Origin: Phascolarctobacterium succinatutens CAG:287 | GTDB taxonomy: Bacteria > Bacillota > Negativicutes > Acidaminococcales > Acidaminococcaceae | Length of the DNA: 15,961 nt | Direction of reading: 5' to 3' | Assembly (NCBI RefSeq): GCF_000434895.1 | Contig: NZ_FR892786.1 | Coordinates: 6,306 to 22,266 of the forward strand | In this document: in pieces, positions 7,473-14,203 of the stretch | How positions within the stretch are numbered: the stretch's first letter is position 1 | How the letters are laid out: each line of letters begins with the position of its first letter | The notes under the pieces: generated by a model | What the model was told of the DNA's origin: nothing | Seen by the model: the letters and a program-made list of their open reading frames with translations, nothing else | The model's database searches: none | Position numbers and translations under genes: made by a program

Positions 7473-8107
7473 TGAAAGCACAGCCTGATTACAGTATTTA
7501 TCTAGTTACGGACGAAAGCTGCCTGCAGGGCAGGGCGCTTATAGACTGTGTGCGCGAGGCGCTTGAAGGCGGCGTGACGCTGGTGCAGTACCGCGCCAAG
7601 ACAGCATCCAGCGCGGAGATGTACGCCGAAGCGCTGCAGCTGAAAGCACTGTGCGACAGCTTTAAGGTGCCGCTGATTATCAACGATCGTCTGGATATCG
7701 CCATGGCAGTGGGCGCAGCAGGCGTACATTTGGGACAGGACGACCTTCCCTGCGCTGCGGCACGCAAGCTTCTGGGCGAGGATTACATCATCGGCGTTTC
7801 GGCGCACAATCCGGCGGAGGCTAAAGCGGCATTGCAAAGCGGTGCGGATTACCTTGGCTGCGGCGCTGTCTTCGGCACTGCTACCAAGGCGGACGTCAAA
7901 AAGCTGGGTACGGAAGGACTTATGGCTATCTGCAGGGAGAAGGGCCTGCCTGTTGTCGGCATCGGCGGCGTAACTGCGGACAATTACCGCGAGGTGCGCG
8001 CGGCAGGCGCTGACGGCGCAGCCATAGTCAGCGGCATTCTGGCTCAGCCAGATATCAGCGCTACGGTAGAAGCGATTGCCAAGGTAAGCGAAGAGTTTGC
8101 CAAATAA
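7472..8107 (+). CDS. thiE: Thiamine-phosphate synthase
   Basis: 211-residue TIM-barrel enzyme that joins HMP-PP and thiazole phosphate to form thiamine monophosphate and pyrophosphate. Visible are IYLVTDES at the start, EGGVTLVQYRAK near residue 30, LIINDRLDIAMAVGAAGVHL near 68 followed by GQDDLP, GVSAHNPAEA near 108, YLGCGAVFGTATK near 128, and the phosphate-binding VGIGGVTADN and GADGAAIVSGI near the C-terminus. I take ATG 7472, which overlaps the thiM stop as TGATG; the open frame continues 14 codons upstream into thiM but that extension lacks family sequence. GGAGG lies in the last thiM codons. It is the last gene of the operon and is followed by a terminator at 8144-8172. Confidence 0.95.
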   Translation: MKAQPDYSIYLVTDESCLQGRALIDCVREALEGGVTLVQYRAKTASSAEMYAEALQLKALCDSFKVPLIINDRLDIAMAVGAAGVHLGQDDLPCAAARKLLGEDYIIGVSAHNPAEAKAALQSGADYLGCGAVFGTATKADVKKLGTEGLMAICREKGLPVVGIGGVTADNYREVRAAGADGAAIVSGILAQPDISATVEAIAKVSEEFAK

Positions 8108-8143
8108 CAAACGTTATCACAAACATTCTTGTTCAATAAAATT

Positions 8144-8172
8144 ATGGTCATCTTTTAGGGTGGCCATTTTTG
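8144..8172 (+). terminator. Terminator of the panE-thi operon
   Basis: ATGGTCAT (8144-8151) pairs with GTGGCCAT (8160-8167) with two G-T pairs and an 8-nt loop, followed by TTTTTG. A-rich sequence on the left side means it could also stop leftward transcripts coming from the phage side. Confidence 0.75.
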
Positions 8173-8174
8173 CA

Positions 8175-8309
8175 TTAAAGCTGATTTTCCGAATTATTTT
8201 TAACTAAAACTAAAAAATGTTCACCAATTTGTCTAGATTTATCGCTATCCATATTGGATAAAACGCCGAAGTGTGTTAAAATATTTTCATTAGAGCCTGT
8301 AAAACTCAT
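8175..8309 (-). CDS. Tiny ORF at the host/phage junction, 44 aa
   Basis: Open frame of 44 residues reading MSFTGSNENILTHFGVLSNM and ending KNNSENQL. It has ordinary protein-like composition, but I do not recognise a family. The frame stays open 17 further codons upstream to a TGA, with no good ribosome site before the ATG. It lies between the excisionase-like gene and the thiE terminator. It could be a real small gene, or a 3' fragment of a host or phage gene left at an integration junction. Confidence 0.3.
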   Translation of the reverse strand: MSFTGSNENILTHFGVLSNMDSDKSRQIGEHFLVLVKNNSENQL

Positions 8310-8331
8310 GGTTAAGCCATTCTTCAAATCA

Positions 8332-8354
8332 TGGTCACTATTTTGGTCACTATT
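8332..8354. repeat. Direct repeat of TGGTCACTATT, 12-nt period
   Basis: TGGTCACTATT occurs at 8332-8342 and 8344-8354, just beyond the stop of the excisionase-like gene. Such paired short repeats beside a xis gene can be recombinase or Xis arm sites; that role is an inference. Confidence 0.6.
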
Positions 8355-8535
8355 GATTCAGAAGACACCTATTGATGTACTTATAGACACTATCCTCATC
8401 TATAAGCCACCTTTTGCCACATTTGAAACCCGACAAGCATTTAGACCTCACTAGCAGGTAAATCTTGTCGGGTTTATTTTGTCTTAGAATCTTAGCTGCT
8501 TCTTGGGCAGTTATAAGATTTACTTTATCAGCCAT
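8350..8535 (-). CDS. Excisionase-like helix-turn-helix DNA-binding protein
   Basis: 61-residue protein matching the HTH_17/MerR-type excisionase fold: LITAQEAAKIL (first helix and turn), IYLLVRSKCLSGFKCGKRW (recognition helix and wing), then LIDEDSVYKYIN. Such proteins bend DNA for phage excision or act as small transcription regulators. It is the last recognisable protein before the host thi operon, which fits a gene near an attachment site. Its start lies 16 nt inside the end of the preceding membrane-anchored protein and no strong ribosome site is visible, so translation is probably coupled. A 12-bp perfect inverted repeat with extended pairing (8426-8475) lies entirely inside the coding sequence. 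No integrase is visible in the window. Confidence 0.65.
   Translation of the reverse strand: MADKVNLITAQEAAKILRQNKPDKIYLLVRSKCLSGFKCGKRWLIDEDSVYKYINRCLLNQ
8426..8475. repeat. Long hairpin inside the excisionase-like gene
   Basis: AAACCCGACAAG (8426-8437) and CTTGTCGGGTTT (8464-8475) are perfect complements. Pairing continues inside with ATTTA/TAAAT and CCT/AGG, separated by one- and two-base bulges, leaving a 7-nt loop. On the + strand it is followed by TTTATTTTG, so it could serve as a second terminator for rightward transcription. It could equally be a recombination or protein-binding site. The structure itself is seen directly; its role is inferred. Confidence 0.75.
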
Positions 8536-9074
8536 TTGTGTTGTACCATAGCACCCTTAGCTTTACCATCTGTATCTACAAGTACAGTAAGCTCTAGTGC
8601 TTTATCAGCCTGATAGTTCCTTTGGATAGAGATAGGAACATATGCACGTTCATTTACATAAGACACACCAGCACCCAGCTCCCAAGAGGGGCGCAGTTTA
8701 GACAACACAGGAGTGAGGTCTACAGTCTGTTCTACAGTAGCCTTTACTCCCGGTGATGCATCATTAGCAGAGCCACTAGTGCTATCAGGTTGATTAATAG
8801 TACCAGCAGTTCTTTTAACAATCGGCACACTCACTTTCTCGCCATTAATAACAGCGACGTATTTGTTAGACAACACCAAGTCCTCTTCTTTGGGGTTGTC
8901 TTTGGTCTCAGCATGGATTCCTGTGGTAGACAAAAGTCCACCCTTGGAATCTGAGCTGGACTGAAGGGGTTCTGAAGCTTTGTTGTCTCCTCTTAGATAT
9001 AAGTAGCAGCAACCAGCTCCAATAGCAAAGCTCAGTAAAAGAGCGATTATATTCTTAGTTCTCGTGGTAAACAT
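8520..9074 (-). CDS. Membrane-anchored phage protein, 184 aa, unknown
   Basis: 184-residue protein with a basic N-terminus and one hydrophobic segment at about residues 9-27 (IIALLLSFAIGAGCCYLYL), then a long, polar, low-complexity Ser/Asp/Lys-rich stretch and a more ordered C-terminal part with WELGAGVSYVNERAYVPISI near residues 131-150, ending in QHKWLIK. Predicted type II membrane protein exposed outside; the GAGC sequence is not a good lipobox, but a lipoprotein cannot be excluded. I do not recognise the family with certainty. Position after the lysis and terminase genes and next to another membrane protein would suit a spanin- or Rz-like role, or an early membrane protein if the packaging site lies at 9300-9590. 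Its start is 4 nt after the preceding stop and its end overlaps the HTH gene. Confidence 0.75.
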   Translation of the reverse strand: MFTTRTKNIIALLLSFAIGAGCCYLYLRGDNKASEPLQSSSDSKGGLLSTTGIHAETKDNPKEEDLVLSNKYVAVINGEKVSVPIVKRTAGTINQPDSTSGSANDASPGVKATVEQTVDLTPVLSKLRPSWELGAGVSYVNERAYVPISIQRNYQADKALELTVLVDTDGKAKGAMVQHKWLIK

Positions 9075-9078
9075 AGCA

Positions 9079-9261
9079 TTACATACCTATAATGGTTTGC
9101 AGCAGACTGTTTGCAATCTGCAAGAAGCCAAGGAGTGGTCTATATTCGGGATTGAACGATGAGGATAGCGTATCCACGAACCACAAGAAGACAAACAGGG
9201 GGATGGATATTAAAAGACCATAGAGGAAGAAGGTCTTTAGTTTCATTAAGGTTTCTTTCAT
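9079..9261 (-). CDS. Small single-span membrane protein, 60 aa
   Basis: 60-residue protein starting MKETLMKLKTFF with a strongly hydrophobic segment at about residues 11-29 (FFLYGLLISIPLFVFLWFV) and a second, weaker amphipathic stretch at the C-terminus. AAAGGAG lies about 12 nt before the ATG. It is the first gene after the 330-nt repeat region and is followed at 4 nt by the 184-residue membrane-anchored gene, so the pair is likely co-expressed. A holin- or antiholin-like function, or a host membrane-targeting early protein, would fit; no family was recognised. Confidence 0.65.
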   Translation of the reverse strand: MKETLMKLKTFFLYGLLISIPLFVFLWFVDTLSSSFNPEYRPLLGFLQIANSLLQTIIGM

Positions 9262-9264
9262 GAT

Positions 9265-9595
9265 ATATAGTCTCCTTTAAGAAGGTTATTTAAGGTAATA
9301 ATAAAAAATACCCTAAGGAATCCTTAGGAGGTATAGGAAACCTTAGGGTATCTATAAGTATCTATTAATTAGGTTTATTAGTAATAATAACAATTACCCT
9401 TAGGTATCTATAGTATCTATAGAACCAAGGGTATCTAAGGGTTACATATGGAATCATATAAGGTCATATGGTATCTATAGTAACTATAAGGTATCTATAG
9501 TTATCTATAGTTATCTATAGGTATATATAATGTCCCTTTCCTACTCTTATCGAGTATGTGACCCATTAGTTTCACAGGTTTATATGACCCATTAG
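9265..9595. repeat. Non-coding short-repeat array after the large terminase gene
   Basis: This 330-nt stretch without a credible gene is packed with short repeats. TATCTATAG occurs six times (9405, 9414, 9472, 9492, 9502, 9512), the last three with a 10-nt period. CCTAAGG or CCTTAGG units recur between 9311 and 9403, and TACCCTAAGG/CCTTAGGGTA forms a 10-bp inverted repeat that encloses CCTAAGGA-A-TCCTTAGG. TGACCCATTAG is repeated at 9559-9569 and 9585-9595, the second copy overlapping the terminase stop. T7-like genomes carry short-repeat arrays and the packaging or terminal repeat just past the large terminase gene, so this is the best candidate for that site. Confidence 0.7.
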
Positions 9596-11331
9596 CTATA
9601 AAAGTTATCAACCACAGTAGCATCCCCAAATTGTGGTTGTCTTTTTCTATAGCGTTCCGGAACAAGCTCAGGATTATATTCTTTGTGTAAGACACCAAAG
9701 TCAGAATCCCACCATTTCATAAGCTGTTCTTCTTCAAGTTCATCAATGCCCTGTTGAGCATCCCTGTCTAAGCTTTCTAACCAAAAGGCAACAGCCATGG
9801 TTACAGCATCAAGCCTATCATCATGGGCAAGTGCACCTTTATCTCTAGTGAGCCTTGTGAGCTGATAGATTAAAGAATACTTTTGGTCATTCTCATATAC
9901 CTTATAATCATCATAGATAACAGAGGTGTTGACAATGAGCTTATGACGCATCATAACAGGTTCAAGTGTATCAATAATACGAGCTTCTTTCTGCTTGTTG
10001 TTCTTGACTTCTGTGTAGGTGCAAGGGTGAACTTTATTCAGCACAGGTTTAAAGAGCTGCCCCCACATACCATCACCAAAGTTAGCTTCAGAGACAACAT
10101 CATTCACACCCCAAAACTTACACTTATTAGCTAGGATGTTGAGGGTATCATCACCATAGCCATCACGATAGCCACCAACTTCCATGAGGAAAAGGTAACC
10201 ATTGAGAATCTTGATAACAGCATAGGCAAGTTCATCCGCACCACGTCCGGAGGGGTCAATAGCCATTACAGTACCTGTATATTTAGCAGTTTCTTTAGAC
10301 CTGTCAAAAGGGGCATAGAAGAAGTCACCTTTAAGGGCAGTACAGGGTACATCCTTTAGTCGCTGTTCATAGCCACTTGCCCATGACCACTTCAGGGATG
10401 CTTCATCCATATCAAGGTCAGCTACAATAAAGTCAGCTACTTTGAGAGGATATTTTTCAGCATCAGAGAGACTAGTGTCTAAGAGGAATTGTAAGGTAAA
10501 ACCTGCTTTACCATAAGACAATCTGCGCTTAAAAATCTCTTCTTCATTGAAGCGCAAGGGGTCAGTGGGTTTACCTGCTAATGAGGGGTCTTTATCAAGA
10601 GCATCTGCAATAAAGGGATGTAAGCGGTTACCATAGTTGGCTCGCATTTTCTGTGTTTCAGGATAAATAACAGGGAAGATTACACAGGTGTAACCACGAT
10701 TTTGCAGTTCATTGTATAAAGACTGCTCTGACTGAGGCGTACCTAAATATATAATGTGCCCCTGTGGTTTGATAATGGAATCAAACTCCTTTACAGCTTC
10801 ACTTAATTTATCACGCTGCACCTGTGTGCCTGAATTAGAGGGAATCTCAATATCATCAGCAATTAGCAGGTCAGCACGAGAGCCTGTAATCTGACCATAG
10901 ATACCTACAGACTTTACAGAGGGGGAGATGTCAGGAACAGCAGGGGCGACATCAAACAAGTTCATTGTGTCTCTATTACCTTTGGATGTATCCGGTTTTA
11001 AGTGAGCAAGAAAAGGTAATGTCATAATAATGCGCTTAACAAAGATAGCATTAGCATCTGCCCTGTCTTTACCAGCAGACACAATTTCTACTTTAATTTG
11101 GGGGTTACGCCATAAAGACCACACAGCAAAAGCACAGGTAATGAAACTCTTAGCGACACCACGGAATCCCTCCAAAATAGTGCGGTCACTAGGGGAATGT
11201 TGCAGATAATTAGCAATAGCGTATTGGATAGGGGTAGGTGGTGGGAGACCTATCATTTTCCAAACAATAAAAAGGAAGACCCTAAAGTCCTCCTTAGCTT
11301 TGGCAACCTGTTCATCTGTCCATTCAGACAT
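9592..11331 (-). CDS. Terminase large subunit, T7 gp19-like
   Basis: 579-residue DNA-packaging ATPase/nuclease; T7 gp19 is about the same length. ATPase part: Walker A GFRGVAKS at residues 55-62 preceding an FITCAFAVWSLW helix, Walker B DLLIADD at 154-160, and the coupling motif YLGTPQ at 195-200. Nuclease part: DPSGRG at 359-364, SEANFGDG at 414-421 and HDDRLDA at 503-509 provide the acidic metal ligands. The stretch FTLQFLLDTSLSDAEKYPL is also typical of T7-type terminases. The protein packages concatemeric DNA into proheads together with the small subunit encoded immediately upstream, whose stop overlaps its start by one base (TGATG). It appears intact. No intron or frameshift was seen. 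Confidence 0.95.
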   Translation of the reverse strand: MSEWTDEQVAKAKEDFRVFLFIVWKMIGLPPPTPIQYAIANYLQHSPSDRTILEGFRGVAKSFITCAFAVWSLWRNPQIKVEIVSAGKDRADANAIFVKRIIMTLPFLAHLKPDTSKGNRDTMNLFDVAPAVPDISPSVKSVGIYGQITGSRADLLIADDIEIPSNSGTQVQRDKLSEAVKEFDSIIKPQGHIIYLGTPQSEQSLYNELQNRGYTCVIFPVIYPETQKMRANYGNRLHPFIADALDKDPSLAGKPTDPLRFNEEEIFKRRLSYGKAGFTLQFLLDTSLSDAEKYPLKVADFIVADLDMDEASLKWSWASGYEQRLKDVPCTALKGDFFYAPFDRSKETAKYTGTVMAIDPSGRGADELAYAVIKILNGYLFLMEVGGYRDGYGDDTLNILANKCKFWGVNDVVSEANFGDGMWGQLFKPVLNKVHPCTYTEVKNNKQKEARIIDTLEPVMMRHKLIVNTSVIYDDYKVYENDQKYSLIYQLTRLTRDKGALAHDDRLDAVTMAVAFWLESLDRDAQQGIDELEEEQLMKWWDSDFGVLHKEYNPELVPERYRKRQPQFGDATVVDNFYS

Positions 11332-11561
11332 CAGCTCACCTGCCCATCCAAATCAAAGGTAGGAATCTCTTCCACTACCTTCTGAATCTTTTGTACCCCT
11401 TGGGTTTCGGGGGTAGTCTGTAATTTATTTTGCTTTAAGAACTCACGCACCTTAGCAAGAAAAGCAGGGTTGCGACGTAGCTCCGGGTCATCAAGACCCT
11501 CTAAAAGGGCATTGACTTCACCTATAGCAAGCTTATCAAGTAGTTTCTCATCTATCTGCAT
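11331..11561 (-). CDS. Terminase small subunit, T7 gp18-like (probable)
   Basis: 76-residue protein; T7 gp18 is of similar small size. The helical stretch LLEGLDDPELRRNPAFLAKV followed by REFLKQNKLQTTPE resembles the N-terminal part of gp18-type small terminases (L.dL...e.rr.P.l...i..lL...K). A disordered C-terminus ends in the IPTFDLDGQ segment. Small subunits recognise the packaging site and stimulate the large subunit. AAAGGAG lies 9 nt before the ATG, and the stop codon overlaps the large terminase start by one base, which is the expected gene pair and order for the T7 group. Identification rests on position plus weak sequence pattern. Confidence 0.75.
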   Translation of the reverse strand: MQIDEKLLDKLAIGEVNALLEGLDDPELRRNPAFLAKVREFLKQNKLQTTPETQGVQKIQKVVEEIPTFDLDGQVS

Positions 11562-11701
11562 AGTTTATCACTCCTTTGTATTCATAAATCAATTCTCACA
11601 TGATTGAGAGGGGCTGGGAGTGCCATTTGAGCAATGCAACACTCCCATAGGTATAATCACATAGGCAAGAAAATTAAAATGTTCAGATAGGCTCTCAGGC
11701 G
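11562..11701 (-). promoter_or_regulatory. Intergenic region with two hairpins before the terminase genes
   Basis: Largest gap in the right part of the phage block. Reading leftward, GGGAGTG and CACTCCC (about 11615-11645) form a 7-bp stem with CATT/AATG pairing inside, and TCTCA/TGAGA form a smaller hairpin nearer the small terminase gene. The first is preceded by TTATACCTATGGGAG, which has some resemblance to a T7-type promoter end. A promoter, RNA-processing site or attenuator is possible; none is proven. Confidence 0.4.
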
Positions 11702-11968
11702 TTACTGAGGGCGTTTTAACTTCTTACCTTTTAATTCTTCAATGTAATCTGTTTTAGTTGTATCGACAAGACAAACATCATATGTCTTGGATAGGGTACG
11801 AATAGCAGCAGCAGTTCCTTTACCGAAACGGAAAGCCCACAGAGGACACTTGCAGATATGACAATCTCGGATGTTATCAGAAGTACCTGCACAGTCCATG
11901 CATTTTAAACGAATAGCACGAGTGAGTGAAGGGTTCTTAATATCAGTGATATACACCTTTTTAGCCAC
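11702..11968 (-). CDS. Four-cysteine zinc-finger-like phage protein, 88 aa
   Basis: 88-residue protein with the pattern IRLKCMDCAG, then RDCHICKCPLWAFRFGKG: two CxxC-type pairs about 15 residues apart followed by CPLWaFRfG. This resembles small metal-binding proteins often found in phages of Firmicutes; their function is not known to me. I chose GTG 11968, eight nt after AGGAGG, over an in-frame GTG at 11977 that lies within the ribosome site. The start overlaps the end of nrdD by 8 nt and the ribosome site lies in the last nrdD codons, so it is coupled to nrdD. It is not the NrdG activase: it is too short and lacks a radical-SAM CxxxCxxC motif. Confidence 0.8.
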   Translation of the reverse strand: MAKKVYITDIKNPSLTRAIRLKCMDCAGTSDNIRDCHICKCPLWAFRFGKGTAAAIRTLSKTYDVCLVDTTKTDYIEELKGKKLKRPQ

Positions 11969-14147
11969 GGAAGTCACCTCCTAAATGGATAAAGCGGTCT
12001 CTAATCTCCTCAGTACGCCCTTGATTCCAAAACTGACTGCCTAAATATCCACAGGTTCTACGTGTCACGTTCATCTTGGTTTTGTCTCTATTGCCACAAT
12101 TCGGACATTGCCACTCCAATCTACCATTATCTGTGACAATCTTAATCTCACCATCATATCCACAGACCTGACAATAGTCACTCTTGGTATTCAGCTCTGC
12201 ATACATAATGTTGTCATAGATAAACTGAATAACAGTCATAACCGCATCAATGTTTTTGGTCATATCAGCACACTCAATATAACTGATAGCACCACCCGGA
12301 CTGAGTAGTTGAAACTTAGATTCAAACTGAAGCTTGGTGAAGGGGTCAATAGGCTCACGTACATTCACATGGTAGCTATTGGTGATGTAGTCATGGTCAG
12401 TGACTTCTTTTATCACCCCAAAGCGGTTACGAAGACACTTAGCAAATTTATATGTAGTGGTCTCCATAGGAGTACCATAGACACTATATCCTAAGTGCTC
12501 CTTAGCTTTCCATTCAGCACACTTATCATTAAGGTGTTGCATGATAGCGAGTGCAAAGGGGTTCACAGCCGGGTCAGTATGGGATTTACCGAACATTGCC
12601 ATGCAGCACTCATAGAGACCTGCATAACCAAGGGAGATAGTGGAGTACCCATTCTCCAATAATTTATCAATCTTCTCACCCTTCTGCAGGCGAGCAATAG
12701 CACCATACTGCCAATGGATAGGAGAGACATTGGAGATTGTACCTTTAAGATTTTGGTGTCTTACACGCAAGGCTCTGTGGCACAACTCTAGACGCTCATC
12801 AAGAATAGACCAAAACTTATTTTTGTCTTTATTAGCAGACAACGCTACATCCACAAGGTTGATAGTAACTACACCCTGATTGAAGCGACCATAGAATTTA
12901 GCTTTACCATTTTCGTCAAGATAGGGTGTCAAGAAGCTTCTGCATCCCATAGGAGGGTAGCAATGCCCCACACCATCTTCGGTCTTCTTATTCTTCAGCA
13001 TAATCTTCTCAGACAAATAGTCAGGCTGCATACGCTTAGCAGTGCATTTAGCACACATCTCTGTAAGGTAATAATAGGGAGTACCTTTACGGATGTTGTC
13101 TTCCTCTAAGACATAAATTAGCTTAGGAAAGGCAGCAGCAATCCATGCACCCTTTTCATTCTTGACACCCTGATAGCGTTGGCGAATGATTTCCTCAATA
13201 ACCATAGCGAGGTCTTTCTTTTCCTGCTCATTCTTAGCTTCATTGAGGTATAGGAATAAGGTAACAAAAGGTGTCTGACCATTGGATGTCATAAGGGTAT
13301 TAATCTGATATTGCATTGTCTGTACACCCTTAGTGATTTCAGCTTTCAGTCGCTTTTCTGTGATATAGTCTAGGTCTGTCTCACAATACTCAGCCTGAAT
13401 ATCTTCTAGCTCCTGCTTAACTTCTTCTTTAATTTTTTGTCTTGAAGTATTGACAAATGGAGCTAAATGTGCTACCGACACACTTTGACCACCATATTGA
13501 TTAGAAGCAACCTGTGCCATAATCTGAGTAGCAATATTGCAAGCAGTAGCAAAGCTATGTGGCTTTTCAATCATCGTACCATTGATTACAGTACCATTTT
13601 GAAGCATATCTTCCATGTCTAACAGGGCGCAGTTGTACATCTTTTGGATAGCATAGTCCATATCATGTACATGGATGATACCTTCTTTATGTGCCTTCAT
13701 TACATCCGGAGGGAACAACAGCTTTTCAGAGAGTTCCTTAGAGACCATACCTGCCATATAGTCACGTTGGGTAGACAAAATAACAGGGTTCTTATTAGAG
13801 TTTTCCTCATTCACATCTTGGTTGCTGAGGTTGACAATATCAAGCACTTCACTCAAAGCACCTTTGGTATTACGGATAAGCTCACGTTTATAGCGATAGC
13901 GGATATATTCACGAGCAACATCAGCATAATGGCGCAACATTAAATCATGCTCAACATAATCTTGAATATCTTCTACACCCATAGCACACTCATAGCTATC
14001 CCCATAGAAATAGCGACATAATCCTTCAATATCCTGTGCAATCTGCTCTTTTGTGTCTTCATCAACATAGCCTGCCTTAGAGATGGCATTAATAATTTTC
14101 TCTTTATTAAAGTCTACGAGAGACCCATCACGTTTCTTAATTTTCAA
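11961..14147 (-). CDS. nrdD: Anaerobic (class III) ribonucleoside-triphosphate reductase, phage-encoded
   Basis: 728-residue glycyl-radical enzyme that reduces NTPs to dNTPs without oxygen. Domains: an N-terminal ATP-cone (residues 1 to about 90, KKRDGSLVDFNKEKI through REYIRYRYKRELIR), the ten-stranded catalytic barrel with NCALLDMEDML and GHCYPPMGCRSFL cysteines, a Zn site of CQVC at 659-662 and CPNC at 681-684, and the glycyl-radical loop RRTCGYLG with the radical Gly at about 700. The open frame continues 21 codons upstream through the preceding terminator hairpin, so I chose TTG 14147, 11 nt after AAAGGAGG, where the family sequence begins. It needs the activase NrdG, which is not in the window and may be host-supplied. 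It sits between the endolysin and terminase genes, an unusual place for a nucleotide-metabolism gene. Confidence 0.96.
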   Translation of the reverse strand: MKIKKRDGSLVDFNKEKIINAISKAGYVDEDTKEQIAQDIEGLCRYFYGDSYECAMGVEDIQDYVEHDLMLRHYADVAREYIRYRYKRELIRNTKGALSEVLDIVNLSNQDVNEENSNKNPVILSTQRDYMAGMVSKELSEKLLFPPDVMKAHKEGIIHVHDMDYAIQKMYNCALLDMEDMLQNGTVINGTMIEKPHSFATACNIATQIMAQVASNQYGGQSVSVAHLAPFVNTSRQKIKEEVKQELEDIQAEYCETDLDYITEKRLKAEITKGVQTMQYQINTLMTSNGQTPFVTLFLYLNEAKNEQEKKDLAMVIEEIIRQRYQGVKNEKGAWIAAAFPKLIYVLEEDNIRKGTPYYYLTEMCAKCTAKRMQPDYLSEKIMLKNKKTEDGVGHCYPPMGCRSFLTPYLDENGKAKFYGRFNQGVVTINLVDVALSANKDKNKFWSILDERLELCHRALRVRHQNLKGTISNVSPIHWQYGAIARLQKGEKIDKLLENGYSTISLGYAGLYECCMAMFGKSHTDPAVNPFALAIMQHLNDKCAEWKAKEHLGYSVYGTPMETTTYKFAKCLRNRFGVIKEVTDHDYITNSYHVNVREPIDPFTKLQFESKFQLLSPGGAISYIECADMTKNIDAVMTVIQFIYDNIMYAELNTKSDYCQVCGYDGEIKIVTDNGRLEWQCPNCGNRDKTKMNVTRRTCGYLGSQFWNQGRTEEIRDRFIHLGGDFRG

Positions 14148-14158
14148 ATTGATACAGA

Positions 14159-14166
14159 CCTCCTTT
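14159..14166 (-). promoter_or_regulatory. Ribosome binding site that decides the TTG start of nrdD
   Basis: AAAGGAGG on the minus strand, 11 nt before TTG 14147. The upstream in-frame ATG at 14210 has no such site and would place the terminator hairpin inside the coding sequence. Confidence 0.75.
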
Positions 14167-14196
14167 AAAAATAAAAGAGGGAGACTAAGCTCCCTC
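14167..14196 (-). terminator. Terminator between the endolysin gene and nrdD
   Basis: On the minus strand GAGGGAG (14196-14190) pairs with CTCCCTC (14183-14177) around a 6-nt loop and is followed by TTTTATTTTT. It begins 7 nt after the endolysin stop. It would separate the lysis genes from nrdD unless read-through occurs. Confidence 0.85.
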
Positions 14197-14203
14197 GTAA
14201 ATC

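Noticed and set aside
7502..8110. 202-codon minus-strand open frame opposite thiE, and similar long ones opposite panE, thiD, thiM and the PHP gene
   Set aside because: These are mirror frames of well-supported genes with full family motifs and have no independent start signals.
8108..8350. tRNA gene as phage integration target
   Set aside because: No cloverleaf, TTCGA-type T-loop or CCA end could be found on either strand.
9300..9530. CRISPR array
   Set aside because: The repeats are 7-11 nt with irregular or no spacers, and no cas gene is nearby.
9501..9698. 65-codon minus-strand open frame after/over the terminase end
   Set aside because: It overlaps the terminase in another frame and its tail is read from TATCTATAG repeats; no ribosome site or family pattern supports it.
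11615..11660. T7-type RNA polymerase promoter before the terminase genes
   Set aside because: Only a short CTATGGGAG-like match exists and the same element is not repeated before other phage genes in the window, so it is mentioned only as a possibility.
11702..11968. NrdG activase next to nrdD
   Set aside because: The protein has only 88 residues and lacks the radical-SAM CxxxCxxC motif.
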